Assembly: GCF_900155735.1 (NCBI RefSeq)
Contig: NZ_LT707059.1
Location: forward strand, 530,171-588,093
Direction: 5' to 3'
Length of the DNA: 57,923 bases
From: Intestinibacillus massiliensis
GTDB taxonomy: Bacteria; Bacillota; Clostridia; Oscillospirales; Butyricicoccaceae
Below are positions 1 to 8,720 of this stretch, one piece after another (within the stretch, counting starts at the first letter, position 1; every line of letters starts with the position of its first letter). A program made the position numbers and the translations under genes. The notes below the pieces were generated by a model. The model had not been told where the DNA came from and ran no database searches. It was given only the letters and a program-made list of their open reading frames with translations.

Positions 1-937
1 CGGCGGAGGACTCCAGGTAGGTAGTCATGCAAGGCATGCCGAACGCCGAGCCGACGACCGTGGAGATCGCGTCGACCTTAAACACGCGGTCGATGCCGGG
101 CAAGTTACCATCCTTATCCAGATAACCGGCTTTTGCGCCGACGCCGAGCGCCGTACCGAACGTCGAAAAGAAGTCGGGCACGAACAGCGCGATCAGGAAC
201 GGGATGTACGCAAAACTGAGGGAGCCGAGCAGGTCGATGTGCAGGAAATTGCCAAAGGGGTTGCCGGGGGCGGTAAACAGCGTTTCCGGCAGCTTGGTAA
301 TACCCATTGGGATGCCGATGAGCGTCGTAATCAGAATGGAAACGATCATGTAGCCCGGCACCTTCATCGTTTTGGTCACCAGGATCAGCACAAAGCCGAT
401 CAGCGCCAGCATGACGACCGGGCTGGCCAGGTCGCCCCAGGCAAGGTTGTTTTTGCCTTCGACCGCGACGATCAGCTTGGCGTTTTTACAGCCGAGAAGC
501 GCGATAAACAGGCCGATACCTGCGCTGACCGCATGCTTTAGGCTGGCTGGGATGGCCTTTACGACCGCATCCCGCAGGCCGACGTAGGAGATGATGACGA
601 AAATAACGCCGCTCCAAAAAATGACGCCCGCTGTGATTGCCGGGGAAATACCGTCGTTCGCCATCATGCCGACGACGATGCCGACGCTGCCGAGGCCGGG
701 GGCCAGGGCGAACGGACGGTTGGTTACGAACGCCATTGCGACGGTGGTCACGATGATCAGCAGGATCATCGAGGTCAGGATGACGCCGCGGTCAAGCCCT
801 GCGTCGCCCATCATATTCGGGATGGTGCCCAGGACGTAGGCCATGGTCACAAAGGTCGTGATACCTGCTAAAATTTCTGTGCGGATATTGGTTTTAAACG
901 CGTTTAGCTGAAAACGCTTTTCGAGCCAGCTACCCAT
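1..937 (-). CDS. NCS2-family purine permease, C-terminus cut by window edge
   Basis: Membrane uptake protein for a purine base (AzgA/PbuG-like branch of NCS2). Reading leftwards from an ATG at 937 behind a GGAGG, the frame stays open for 312 codons to the window edge. It opens with MGSWLEKRFQL and continues with TEILAGITTFVTMAYVL, the usual start of this family, then FALAPGLGS, hydrophobic helices, and a PDFFSTFGTALGVG stretch typical of these symporters. About 120-150 C-terminal residues are missing. It lies 53 bp downstream of the adenine deaminase gene on the same strand, so adenine or hypoxanthine import coupled to deamination is likely. Exact substrate is inferred. Confidence 0.9.
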   Translation of the reverse strand, partial: MGSWLEKRFQLNAFKTNIRTEILAGITTFVTMAYVLGTIPNMMGDAGLDRGVILTSMILLIIVTTVAMAFVTNRPFALAPGLGSVGIVVGMMANDGISPAITAGVIFWSGVIFVIISYVGLRDAVVKAIPASLKHAVSAGIGLFIALLGCKNAKLIVAVEGKNNLAWGDLASPVVMLALIGFVLILVTKTMKVPGYMIVSILITTLIGIPMGITKLPETLFTAPGNPFGNFLHIDLLGSLSFAYIPFLIALFVPDFFSTFGTALGVGAKAGYLDKDGNLPGIDRVFKVDAISTVVGSAFGMPCMTTYLESSA

Positions 938-990
938 TTCATTTTCCTCCCTATTTTGTCTATTTCTTTCCCCTGGACAGGCGTTTCAGC

Positions 991-2718
991 CTATCCCTCT
1001 ATAAAAAGCGGAACAGTACATCCCGCCTTGACGTCGATAAGCCCTTTATCCGTCAGTTTCAGCACGGGGCTGACCGGGAGGGTCAACGTGCAGAACGACA
1101 TAATGGGGTTGTAGTGACGGTAACCCTGCGCTTCCATCGCCGCGCGCACCCGCCCCAGCGCCGCGCCGACCTCGGCTGCCGGACTGCCGGATAGGATTCC
1201 GCCGATGTTAAGCTGCAGTTCGGCCTGTATTTTCCCATCACAAGAGGCCACCATGCCGCCTTGGAGCTGGATGACCCGGTTGAGGGCGGCCGCCATATCC
1301 TTTGCATTGCCGCCGGCCACCAGCACATTATGGCAGTCGTGCGCGTAACTCGTCGCTACCGCGCCCTGTTTGTGGCAGTCCCCGGTGACGAAGCCGAATC
1401 CCACGCCGCCGTTTTTGCCATAGCGTTCGAAAACGGCCGCCAGCAGGCAACCGGAACCTTCCCAGCAAAGGACGCCGTTCCGCACAGGCATTTCGATGAT
1501 TTTTTCATCCGTCTTGGTGCTGCCGTCGTGCAGCTCCATCACGCGCACCCGGACGGACCCGTCCTGCACGGGGGCATTGACGGTAAAGCGCGATTCGTCC
1601 TGCGGCGCCAAATGGATGCTGTGGTAATAGGCGCCGGAAAAGCCCACGCCGGGTGGCTGCGCCTGCAGGGCGTCGCCCTTTTGGTAGATGCAGTTGCCAC
1701 CCTGATAGGTTGCGTATACGTCGAAAGACTCCAGGTCGTCCAGCAAAACGAAGTCGGCTTTTTTGCCCGGGTCGAGCGCGCCGCGGTCGAGGAGGTTCAT
1801 GCGCCGCGCCGGGGTAAAGGTTGCGTTGTAAATAGCCTGTTCCGGCGGCATACCGAGCGCGACAGCCTTTCTGACCAGCGCGTCAAGCTGCCCCTCGGCG
1901 CATAGGGTATCCGCCATTACATCGTCCGTCACAAAGCAGAAATGCTCGTATAGGTTGTGCCCCTTGATGAACTCCAGAACTTCGCGGTGCAGCATTTTTT
2001 CCTGGATTTCGACAAACATGCCCCCGGCAAAGCGCTGCCGCAGTTCTTCCAGGCTGTGTTCCGTATGGTCGCCGTTAATGCCGAGGAACAGGAATTTCGC
2101 GAGATCCAGATCCAGCAGTGCGGGGCAGTGCCCTTCGATGGGGAAAACCTTGTCTGTTTTGCGGAGCTTTTTAAGGAACTTTGAAATTTCTAGGTCATTT
2201 TCCTGAATGATTTGGCGGTAGTTCATGACTTCGCCGACGCAGGCGATCGCATCGCTTTCGAGGAGCCGTTCCATCTCGGCGCAGCCGATCGTGCCGCCCG
2301 TGGTCTCAAGCTTGGGGGAGGTGGAGGGCACGCAGCTCGGGATGCCGTAAAGGATGTCGACCGGGCAGCCCTCCCCGGCGCGGATCATATCCAGGATACC
2401 CTGCAGGCCCGCAACATTTGCCATTTCATGTGGTTCGGAGACAATCGTCGTCACGCCGCAGGAGCGCAGGCGGTCGCAAAAGGCACCGGGCGTCATCATG
2501 GAACTTTCGATATGCATGTGGATATCGATTAGGCCGGGCACCATATACCGCCCGCCACCGTCAACAACCGTTGCCGCCTCACAGGGATGGGCGCGCGATG
2601 GGTCGATATAGAAGACCTTTCCGTCGACAACCGAAACGTCAGCAGCGGTAAAAGTTTTAAAGTAGCTGTTATATACCCGCACATTGCGTACGAGCAAGTC
2701 CGCTTGAATGCTTTCCAT
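991..2718 (-). CDS. ade: adenine deaminase
   Basis: Amidohydrolase that converts adenine to hypoxanthine and ammonia (EC 3.5.4.2) in the cytoplasm. The 575-residue length fits the Ade/AdeC family. The metal-binding HxH pair lies in GLIDIHMHIESSMMTP (about residues 64-79), followed by IVSEPHEMANV, EGHCPAL, GDHTEHS and VTDDVMAD, all characteristic of adenine deaminases. The C-terminal third contains the family's GLIGSG-like and substrate-closing segments. The ATG at 2718 is preferred because GGAGGTGA precedes it at normal distance; a GTG three codons upstream is possible. It forms an operon with the NCS2 permease and diverges from a LysR regulator. Confidence 0.95.
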   Translation of the reverse strand: MESIQADLLVRNVRVYNSYFKTFTAADVSVVDGKVFYIDPSRAHPCEAATVVDGGGRYMVPGLIDIHMHIESSMMTPGAFCDRLRSCGVTTIVSEPHEMANVAGLQGILDMIRAGEGCPVDILYGIPSCVPSTSPKLETTGGTIGCAEMERLLESDAIACVGEVMNYRQIIQENDLEISKFLKKLRKTDKVFPIEGHCPALLDLDLAKFLFLGINGDHTEHSLEELRQRFAGGMFVEIQEKMLHREVLEFIKGHNLYEHFCFVTDDVMADTLCAEGQLDALVRKAVALGMPPEQAIYNATFTPARRMNLLDRGALDPGKKADFVLLDDLESFDVYATYQGGNCIYQKGDALQAQPPGVGFSGAYYHSIHLAPQDESRFTVNAPVQDGSVRVRVMELHDGSTKTDEKIIEMPVRNGVLCWEGSGCLLAAVFERYGKNGGVGFGFVTGDCHKQGAVATSYAHDCHNVLVAGGNAKDMAAALNRVIQLQGGMVASCDGKIQAELQLNIGGILSGSPAAEVGAALGRVRAAMEAQGYRHYNPIMSFCTLTLPVSPVLKLTDKGLIDVKAGCTVPLFIEG

Positions 2719-2745
2719 TTGTTTCACCTCCGGTACATAACTTTC

Positions 2746-2774
2746 TTGTCATATCAATAGATTTATTGTATAAT
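2746..2774 (+). promoter_or_regulatory. Probable sigma-A promoter of the LysR gene
   Basis: TTGTCA at 2746-2751 and TATAAT at 2769-2774 are separated by 17 bp and point toward the LysR gene, giving a leader of roughly 60 nt. The element sits in the 123-bp divergent spacer against the adenine deaminase start, so regulator binding here could act on both directions. Confidence 0.6.
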
Positions 2775-2841
2775 ATCCGCAAACAGAATTCAAATTCATT
2801 AATTTCATCAGACCCATAACTTTTATTTATGGAGGGCGGAT

Positions 2842-3801
2842 ATGGATCTCAAGGAGCTGCACTATATCTTGCATATCGCCCGCTGCGGGAACCTGACGCG
2901 CGCCGCCAACGCGCTTTATTTGACGCAGCCGGCGCTCAGCAAATTCTTAAAAAACCTGGAGCGGCAGGTCGGTTCCCCGCTGTTCAGCCGGATTGGGAGC
3001 CAGCTTGTCCCGACTTATATTGGCAAGCGCTATTTGGATTATGCGGAGCGTATGGTCGCGATGCAGGGCGACTGGCGTGCGGAGTGCGCCGACCTGCTGG
3101 GCGAGGAAAAGGGGCGGCTTTCCGTTGCGATCCCGCTGATGCGCGGGTCGTGCATTATACCCGATATCCTGCCCCGGTTTTATCAAAAATACCCGCAGGT
3201 GGAAGTCGCGTTGTTGGAGGAGGCGCACTCCATCGAACAGCATCTGTTCTCCTCTCGTGATATCGACCTTGTCATTTATAATGATACCAGCCCGAGTAAA
3301 AACCTGATACATGAGGAGCTTGGCCGGGAAGAAATTGTGCTCGTCATGGCGAAAAACCATGCGCTGGCGCGGCGCGGTGTGTGGCGCGACGGCTGCCGCT
3401 TCCCGTGGATGGATCTCTCGCTGGCTGCGGGGGAGCGCTTTATCATGCACCCGCTGGAACAGACCACGGGAAAACTATCCGCGCAGCTCTTGGGTTTGGC
3501 GGGGATTGCGCCAAACCTCCTGCTCCGCACCCGAAATTCGGACGTCGCCATCCGGCTGGCCGCAAACGGCGTCGCCCTGGCCTTTGCACCCGAATCCTAT
3601 ATCCGAAAGATCCACTTTGAAGAGCCGCCGGTTTGTTTTTCCGTCGGCGCGCCCAAGACCGAGACCACGTTGTTTGCCATTTATCAGAAGGGACGCTATA
3701 TCCCATCCTATACGCGGTATTTTTTGCAGCTCGTACGGGATGCCATGCAGCCGGCAAGCCAAATGGATGGCAGCCCGTTCATCCCCGATGTGAAGGCATA
3801 G
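2842..3801 (+). CDS. LysR-family transcriptional regulator
   Basis: DNA-binding regulator of 319 residues, the normal LysR length. The N-terminal winged helix-turn-helix spans about residues 1-60 (DLKELHYILHIARCGNLTRA and LTQPALSKFLKNLE are the diagnostic motifs), followed by the periplasmic-binding-like effector domain (about 90-300). It starts at ATG 2842 behind GGAGGGCG. Divergence from the adenine deaminase/permease operon suggests that it controls purine salvage, but LysR proteins of this subgroup have many effectors and nothing in the sequence identifies the ligand. Confidence 0.9.
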   Translation: MDLKELHYILHIARCGNLTRAANALYLTQPALSKFLKNLERQVGSPLFSRIGSQLVPTYIGKRYLDYAERMVAMQGDWRAECADLLGEEKGRLSVAIPLMRGSCIIPDILPRFYQKYPQVEVALLEEAHSIEQHLFSSRDIDLVIYNDTSPSKNLIHEELGREEIVLVMAKNHALARRGVWRDGCRFPWMDLSLAAGERFIMHPLEQTTGKLSAQLLGLAGIAPNLLLRTRNSDVAIRLAANGVALAFAPESYIRKIHFEEPPVCFSVGAPKTETTLFAIYQKGRYIPSYTRYFLQLVRDAMQPASQMDGSPFIPDVKA

Positions 3802-3846
3802 GCCCATGCAGGTCCCCCATATATAAACCACAGAGGAGGGGAGCCT

Positions 3847-3957
3847 ATGGAAAAGCCTAATATTGTACTACAGGTCTTACAGCCTGGGCGCAACAAGGAG
3901 GTGGAAGAAAAGCTGCTTGCGGTTGTGGTGCAGCGGCTGCTGGAACTGCGGCCGTGA
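3847..3957 (+). CDS. 36-residue hypothetical protein upstream of recombinase
   Basis: A short ORF with a good ribosome site (GAGGAGGGG ending about 5 nt before the ATG at 3847). It encodes MEKPNIVLQVLQPGRNK followed by an amphipathic helix-like VEEKLLAVVVQRLLELRP. The stop codon overlaps a GTG of the recombinase frame (GTGA) and lies 14 nt before the recombinase ATG, so the two are probably coupled. No function is recognised; the good RBS and tight spacing argue that it is translated. Candidates are a recombinase partner (directionality or stability factor) or just a translational leader. Confidence 0.6.
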   Translation: MEKPNIVLQVLQPGRNKEVEEKLLAVVVQRLLELRP

Positions 3958-3971
3958 CAGGGGGGATACAG

Positions 3972-5534
3972 ATGCGGCTGGCGGCATATTGCAGGGTATC
4001 GACCGACCATGGGGAACAGCTAGACAGCCTGGAGAATCAAAAGTGCTTTTTTCAGGATTTTGCCCGGCTGCACCACCATGAACTGATCCGTATCTACGCG
4101 GATGAAGGGATTTCGGGGAAACAGCTTAAAAAGCGCGACCGTTTCCTGCAAATGCTGGAAGATGCAAAGCAAGGGGAATTTGATGCGGTCGCGGTCAAGG
4201 ATATCGCGCGGTTTGCGCGCAATACGCTGGATTTCCTCACGGCGACCCGCACCCTGAAACGCTATGGCGTCGTGGTGCTGTTCGTCACCAATAATATGAC
4301 GACCTATGGGGATTCGGAGTTTACGCTGACTATCTTCGGCGCGATTGCGCAGGAGGAAAGTATCAACACCTCCAAGCGCGTGCGCTTTGGGAAAAAGATC
4401 AACGCCCAGAAGGGGCGGGTGCCGAATCTGGTTTATGGGTATGTGCGGCAAAACCTATTTACGCTGCAGGTGGATGAAGGGGAGGCCGCAGTGGTGCGCC
4501 GGGTCTTCCAAATGGTGCTGGATGGGTACAGCATGCGTCGGATTGCGTCCACCCTGAATGCCGAGCGCATCCCGACCAAAAAGGGCTGCTTGTGGGAAGA
4601 GCGCAACCTGCTCCGGCTGCTGCACAACCCCCTGTACAAAGGCGTCGTGGTAAACCATAAGAGCGAAACGCGGGATGTGCTGGAAGGGACGCGCATGGAA
4701 CTGCCGCCGGAGGAGTGGTACAGCCATATCCGCCCGGAATATGCGATTGTAGACACCGCACAGTTCGACGCGGTGCAGGAAGAGCTGGCGCGCCGCAAGG
4801 CAATGCATGAACGGGAAACTGCCGCGCCGCCGCCGCGCCGCCATTCCAGCGCCCACCTGTTCAGCAACCTGCTGGTGTGCCATGCGTGCGGCGCGGGTTT
4901 TTCGCGAAAACGTTACCGCCGGAAGGACGGGACGCGGGAATTTTGGGTCTGCCGGAAACGGGATCAGGGGATCGCCGTGACAGGCGGGGAACGCTGCACA
5001 AATTGTTCCCATGTCGACGAACCGGCGCTCTGCGCATTCCTGTCTGCGTACTTCTTACAGGCAATCCCGGACTTAGGCCGGTTTTTGGAGCGTGTCGGGC
5101 AGGAATATAGTAGCCGCCGTAAAACAGGCGGGCAGGCGGACAGCCGGCACAAATGGCTTCACGCAGAAAGCAAACGGCTGCGGATGGCCAGGGAGCGGCT
5201 GCTCACTCTGTATACAAACGGGCTGGTCAGCCTGGAGGAACTCAAACAGCGCAGCGCGCAAAACGAGGCGCAGCGTGTACAGGTGGAAAAGGAATTGTCA
5301 GGGTTGGAGGACGATGGGCATACCGGCAAAACGCAGTCGGCATGGATACGGGAAACCGCACTGTCCGTGCTATCGCTGGAAGCTATGACGAATGCAGGCC
5401 TGCGCCAGGTCGTCGGCCGCATTGAGATTGCTGCGGGGGAGCATGCGCGGCTGTTCCTGCACGGGATTGAGGGCGCGGTCGCCGAAGAACGGAGCGGCGC
5501 GCTCAACCGATACCGGAGGAAGCGACGGGGATAA
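3972..5534 (+). CDS. Large serine recombinase
   Basis: Site-specific recombinase of 520 residues. The N-terminal resolvase domain starts MRLAAYCRVSTDHGEQ with the catalytic serine at residue 10. DEGISGKQLKKRDRF, DIARFARN and a Recombinase domain (about 160-270, GYVRQN, IPTKKG) follow. A zinc ribbon follows (LLVCHACGAGF, then WVC and CTNC, about 300-345), then a coiled-coil-rich C-terminus. ATG 3972 is chosen because GGGGGG precedes it at 6 nt; a GTG at 3954 is an alternative. No phage or transposon genes flank it, so it may be a domesticated integrase, a sporulation-type excisionase or a remnant of a lost element. No att-like repeats were found. Confidence 0.93.
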   Translation: MRLAAYCRVSTDHGEQLDSLENQKCFFQDFARLHHHELIRIYADEGISGKQLKKRDRFLQMLEDAKQGEFDAVAVKDIARFARNTLDFLTATRTLKRYGVVVLFVTNNMTTYGDSEFTLTIFGAIAQEESINTSKRVRFGKKINAQKGRVPNLVYGYVRQNLFTLQVDEGEAAVVRRVFQMVLDGYSMRRIASTLNAERIPTKKGCLWEERNLLRLLHNPLYKGVVVNHKSETRDVLEGTRMELPPEEWYSHIRPEYAIVDTAQFDAVQEELARRKAMHERETAAPPPRRHSSAHLFSNLLVCHACGAGFSRKRYRRKDGTREFWVCRKRDQGIAVTGGERCTNCSHVDEPALCAFLSAYFLQAIPDLGRFLERVGQEYSSRRKTGGQADSRHKWLHAESKRLRMARERLLTLYTNGLVSLEELKQRSAQNEAQRVQVEKELSGLEDDGHTGKTQSAWIRETALSVLSLEAMTNAGLRQVVGRIEIAAGEHARLFLHGIEGAVAEERSGALNRYRRKRRG

Positions 5535-5547
5535 AACTGCCCGCGGT

Positions 5548-6075
5548 ATGCCTATTTATGTGTCCGCAGCCGAAGTCGTTGACCCGCTGATCCTGGATGC
5601 AAAGATCGTGGAGCCGCACCATCACTGCGGTTGCGGCTGCGAGCTGAGCGAAGTCCCGAACTCCATCTGCCAGATGTTTGGCCAGGATATCGTCCTGAAC
5701 AATAACTGCCGCCGCCTGTTCGTCACGTTGGGGCAGTTCTGCATCATCCGCCTCGAGCGCGACATCCAGCTCCTGATGCCCGCATACGACATCTGCATGC
5801 CGGAACGCGATTGCAGCTGTGGCGGGGGCGGTGACCCGGAGGATCCCTGCGACGTATTTGACCGCTTCGAGTTCCCGGTCGATGAGTTCTTCCCGCCGCG
5901 CAGGGAGCCTTCCTGTGACTGCGGCTGTGGTTGTGGATGCGGCTGCGAGCCGGACCCCTGCCATGACTTTGCACCCGGCCCGGGCGGCTGCGGCGCCGGT
6001 TCTGGTAGCTGCGGGCCTTCCGGTGGATGCGGCGGCTCCAGCGCAGGCGGCTGTAAGCGCAAATCCTGCTGCTAA
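5548..6075 (+). CDS. Cysteine- and glycine-rich hypothetical protein
   Basis: A 175-residue protein with about 23 cysteines. Residues 1-90 look like a folded domain (MPIYVSAAEVVDPLILDAK, FGQDIVLNNNCRRLFVTLGQ), and the rest is low-complexity with CGC/CG repeats, a Gly/Ser tail and a CKRKSCC end. No signal peptide or membrane segment is visible. It starts 13 nt after the recombinase stop with no strong Shine-Dalgarno, which suggests coupling to the upstream gene. Cys-rich, cross-linkable or metal-binding proteins of this kind occur in spore coats and exosporia of Clostridia; that role is inference and the protein is not a family I recognise. Confidence 0.75.
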   Translation: MPIYVSAAEVVDPLILDAKIVEPHHHCGCGCELSEVPNSICQMFGQDIVLNNNCRRLFVTLGQFCIIRLERDIQLLMPAYDICMPERDCSCGGGGDPEDPCDVFDRFEFPVDEFFPPRREPSCDCGCGCGCGCEPDPCHDFAPGPGGCGAGSGSCGPSGGCGGSSAGGCKRKSCC

Positions 6076-6089
6076 GACGCGACTCGTGT

Positions 6090-6138
6090 CAATCAAAAAA
6101 ACAGACGGCTTGTCCGTCTGTTTTTTTGATTGCGCAAA
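6090..6138. terminator. Bidirectional intrinsic terminator after the cysteine-rich gene
   Basis: A perfect 19-bp inverted repeat (6090-6108 with 6114-6132) around a 5-nt loop. The stem includes runs of seven A and seven T, so it can terminate transcription on either strand. It closes the recombinase/cysteine-rich unit. Confidence 0.9.
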
Positions 6139-6165
6139 AGCGCGAATGTAGTTACACGAAACGCT

Positions 6166-6194
6166 TTGACCCGGCCAAAATGTTGTGATATGAT
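6166..6194 (+). promoter_or_regulatory. Sigma-A-type promoter of yjbQ
   Basis: TTGACC at 6166-6171 and TATGAT at 6189-6194 with a 17-bp spacer, 36 bp upstream of the yjbQ ATG. It is the first promoter-like element after the preceding terminator. Confidence 0.7.
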
Positions 6195-6229
6195 AGAGAA
6201 ACAACAGGGATAGGGAAAGGGTGGGCGTT

Positions 6230-6646
6230 ATGAAATCCTACCGGAAAGAATTACACTTTTGCCTGCCATCACGCCGCGGGCTGCAAAATATCACCGATGA
6301 GGTACAGAAGACAGTTACGGAAAGCGGCGTTATGGAAGGGCTGGTACTGGTAAACGCAATGAATATCACGGCCAGCGTATTTATTAATGACGACGAACCG
6401 GGCCTACACCGTGACTACGAGGTGTGGCTTGAAAAGCTTGCCCCGGAAAAACCATATGCACAATACCGTCACAACGGCTTTGAGGACAATGCGGATGCGC
6501 ATTTGAAACGGAGCGTCATGGGGCGGGAAACCGTGGTTGCGATTACAGCCGGGAGGCTTGATTTCGGCACCTGGGAACAAATTTTTTATTTTGAGTTTGA
6601 TGGCAAACGGGACAAGCGCGTACTCATAAAAGTCATCGGCGAATGA
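6230..6646 (+). CDS. yjbQ: YjbQ/UPF0047-family protein
   Basis: Small cytoplasmic protein (138 residues) of the YjbQ family, known for weak thiamine-phosphate-synthase-like activity in vitro; the physiological role is not established. The family signature is clear: DITDEV-like early strand, [18 protein letters not shown], then the C-terminal [18 protein letters not shown] and a closing [12 protein letters not shown] 6230 is preferred with AAGGGTGG upstream; a GTG at 6221 is also in frame. It is monocistronic with its own promoter. Confidence 0.9.
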   Translation: MKSYRKELHFCLPSRRGLQNITDEVQKTVTESGVMEGLVLVNAMNITASVFINDDEPGLHRDYEVWLEKLAPEKPYAQYRHNGFEDNADAHLKRSVMGRETVVAITAGRLDFGTWEQIFYFEFDGKRDKRVLIKVIGE

Positions 6647-6710
6647 AGGGGTTCTAAACCCCAGCCTGTCCGCATAGCTTACAGTAGGCTATCATGAGGA
6701 GGGCTGATTG

Positions 6711-7307
6711 GTGGAAAACGAAAAAAGTTTTGGATATACGCTTCTGCTCGGCGTCTGTATGATTATCAGTCTCATGCTGATCGGGAAGATGCTGCTGTAC
6801 CGTCCCGCACCGGTGCATACGCCGATCGGCCAACCGAATGCGGAAGGGGCACAGCAGGGGCAAACGGAAGGGGAGGGGTCAAAAAATATGTGGCTAGGTG
6901 AAGACGAGGTCGCACAGATGATTGAGCAATACCTGCCCGAGGATTTTCCCGCCAAAGGCATTTCCGTCGCCATTTCGCATAATGGCAGCGTATGCGCCAA
7001 GGGCACTTTATATAAGGATAAGCTGGCCGGTTATTTGGAAAGCGGCAGCGCAATGCGTTCGGCACTTATTTTCCTCCCTGCGCAGTTTGAATTGCAGGCG
7101 GATTTCACCGCGGCCTGCAGCACGGAGGGGCAGCTTACCCTCACGCCGCAGCGCATCGCAGCCGGCGGGATTGAATTGCCGGTAAGCGCGTTGTCGCCCG
7201 CGCTGTCCGGGGCGCTGAACGAAGCAGTCAACCAGGCGTTGCAGGAAAAATACGAGGGATACCGCTCGGTCCGCCTGATGGATGGGGCGCTGGAACTGCA
7301 TGCATGA
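6711..7307 (+). CDS. Hypothetical membrane-anchored protein
   Basis: A 198-residue protein with one N-terminal transmembrane helix (about residues 9-27, GYTLLLGVCMIISLMLIG) and an extracellular part beginning with a Gln/Gly/Glu-rich linker. The remaining domain (about 60-198) has alternating hydrophobic strands and no cysteines needed for catalysis. The pattern NGSVCAKGTLYKDKL followed by long beta-rich text resembles lipid- or sterol-binding-like shells seen in small clostridial anchor proteins, but no family can be named. GTG 6711 is chosen over TTG 6708 because GAGGAGG is better spaced. Confidence 0.7.
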   Translation: MENEKSFGYTLLLGVCMIISLMLIGKMLLYRPAPVHTPIGQPNAEGAQQGQTEGEGSKNMWLGEDEVAQMIEQYLPEDFPAKGISVAISHNGSVCAKGTLYKDKLAGYLESGSAMRSALIFLPAQFELQADFTAACSTEGQLTLTPQRIAAGGIELPVSALSPALSGALNEAVNQALQEKYEGYRSVRLMDGALELHA

Positions 7308-7310
7308 AAA

Positions 7311-7339
7311 AAGGCTTCGGACTGCTTGTCCGAAGCCTT
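7311..7339. terminator. Hairpin terminator between convergent genes
   Basis: AAGGCTTCGG (7311-7320) pairs with CCGAAGCCTT (7330-7339) around a 9-nt loop. An A-run lies on the left, so it is best as a terminator for the leftward NlpC/P60 gene, and it also serves the rightward membrane-protein gene. Confidence 0.7.
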
Positions 7340-7352
7340 ATAAAACTATGTA

Positions 7353-8237
7353 TTAATCGAAGATAACACGTGCGCCGGATACAAAGCGGCGGTTGTAGTT
7401 GCCGCTCCACAGGGTGTCGTATTTGACAACCGAACCGGTGTGGGGGGAGTGGATGAACTTGCCGTTACCGACATAAATGCCGACGTGGCTGATCGAGCCG
7501 CCGGAACCAAAGAATACAAGGTCTGCAGGCTTGAGCTCGTCCATCGAGACGTTGGTCAGCGCGTTGCGCTGGGAGGTAGCGGTGCGCGGGATGGAACGGA
7601 CCGTATTCTTATACACATAAGAGGTGAAACCGGAGCAGTCAAAACCGCTGGGGCTGCTGCCGCCATAGACATACGGGGTGCCGAGGAAGCTTGCCGCGTA
7701 ATCAAGGACCTGGTTGCGCTTGGCTTCCGCGTCGGAAGAGTCGCTGCGCGACGTCTGCGAGGCCATGCGGCCGTTGACATATACATAAGGGGTAAACATG
7801 TAGCCGACGGTATCGCCTACCTGTACCTTATACCAATCGTTCTTTACACCGAGTACGGCGACCGTGCTTCCGTTGGAAACCGAGCTTAAAACCTCGCTGT
7901 CGGTATTGGGCTCCGCGCGGAGATTGACGGAACTCTCGCAGGTAACGGTAGCGGTACCGAGCGAAAAATCGCAATCCGGCGTGCCCTTTATGTATTCGCC
8001 GCTGACGTAGCCCGTCATGCCGTTGACCGCGATGCGGAACCAGTCGCCGTTGTTGTCGATAACGGCGATTTGGGTGCCCTTTGGCAGTGTGGAAATAATA
8101 GAGCCGCCTGCGGTCTGGCGGAAATTGACGCTTGCGGTGGTGTTAGCGGCGTATAGGCCAAAAGCATTGGTGCATGCAAGAGACGCCATAAGTGTTGCCG
8201 TAGCGGCAACCTTGATCAGTTTCCCGGAAAAGTTCAT
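7353..8237 (-). CDS. Secreted SH3-domain/NlpC-P60 peptidoglycan hydrolase
   Basis: Exported cell-wall endopeptidase, 294 residues. An N-terminal signal peptide (residues 1-30) is followed by two bacterial SH3 domains (about 35-85 and 96-152; VNFRQTAGGSIISTLPKGT and VNLRAEPNTDSEVLSSVSNG are their RT-loop motifs). A Ser-rich linker leads to a C-terminal NlpC/P60 domain (about 172-294). The catalytic triad is visible: Cys201 in GFDCSGF, His251 in ISHVGIY and His263 in FIHSPH. ATG 8237 is chosen because CTGGAGGG precedes it; an in-frame ATG at 8261 lies upstream of that site. Role is cleavage of stem peptides during growth, division or sporulation. Confidence 0.93.
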   Translation of the reverse strand: MNFSGKLIKVAATATLMASLACTNAFGLYAANTTASVNFRQTAGGSIISTLPKGTQIAVIDNNGDWFRIAVNGMTGYVSGEYIKGTPDCDFSLGTATVTCESSVNLRAEPNTDSEVLSSVSNGSTVAVLGVKNDWYKVQVGDTVGYMFTPYVYVNGRMASQTSRSDSSDAEAKRNQVLDYAASFLGTPYVYGGSSPSGFDCSGFTSYVYKNTVRSIPRTATSQRNALTNVSMDELKPADLVFFGSGGSISHVGIYVGNGKFIHSPHTGSVVKYDTLWSGNYNRRFVSGARVIFD

Positions 8238-8294
8238 GTTGGTAATCCCTCCAGTTGACATTTTGTTTCTCTGTCTTTGTGCTTCCTTGCGGGG

Positions 8295-8594
8295 TTACTT
8301 GGCAGACAATGCGCGGGTCAGCCAGATCGATGCAATATCCATTGCGTTCCAAAGTCCATCTTTTTCAGTCTTCTTTACAATGCGGTCCTTCGGACGTACA
8401 TTGGGGGAGGTCTGCTGTAGCTGCACGGCGACACGGGTCGCAACCGCCAGATCCTTCACGGTCTTGGTTTCGAGGACCTGCATCATAATAATGTAGCGGT
8501 CGCTCATGCTGCCGTAATAAATGATGTTATCTTTGCGCATGAGCGGACGGCCTTTATACTGCAGGAACTCTTCTTTTTTAACGGTAGTGGACAT
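8295..8594 (-). CDS. Conserved clostridial hypothetical protein, 99 aa
   Basis: Small soluble protein starting MSTTVKKEEFLQYKGRPL, with RKDNIIYYGSMSDRYIIMMQ and the C-terminal NAMDIASIWLTRAL. I recognise the general pattern from conserved uncharacterised proteins of Clostridia; it has no catalytic motif or membrane segment. GGAG lies 8 nt before the ATG at 8594. It is upstream of, and on the same strand as, the NlpC/P60 gene with a 57-bp gap, so they may be cotranscribed. Function unknown. Confidence 0.75.
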   Translation of the reverse strand: MSTTVKKEEFLQYKGRPLMRKDNIIYYGSMSDRYIIMMQVLETKTVKDLAVATRVAVQLQQTSPNVRPKDRIVKKTEKDGLWNAMDIASIWLTRALSAK

Positions 8595-8720
8595 ATTTTA
8601 AACTCCTTAGATTACAAAACGGTTACATTCAAAAGTTACATTACGGTTACATGATAGCATAATGCGGAGAATTTGTCAAATGATAATTCGATAAAAAAAT
8701 ATTTCTATTGCGGAATGCAC

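Noticed and set aside
3972-5534. Recombinase as part of an active prophage or conjugative element
   Set aside because: No structural, replication or transfer genes and no repeats resembling att sites were seen on either side.
5925-6075. Tandem Cys/Gly repeats considered as CRISPR or minisatellite
   Set aside because: The repeat units are short, in frame and codon-varied, with no spacer pattern; they encode a low-complexity protein tail.
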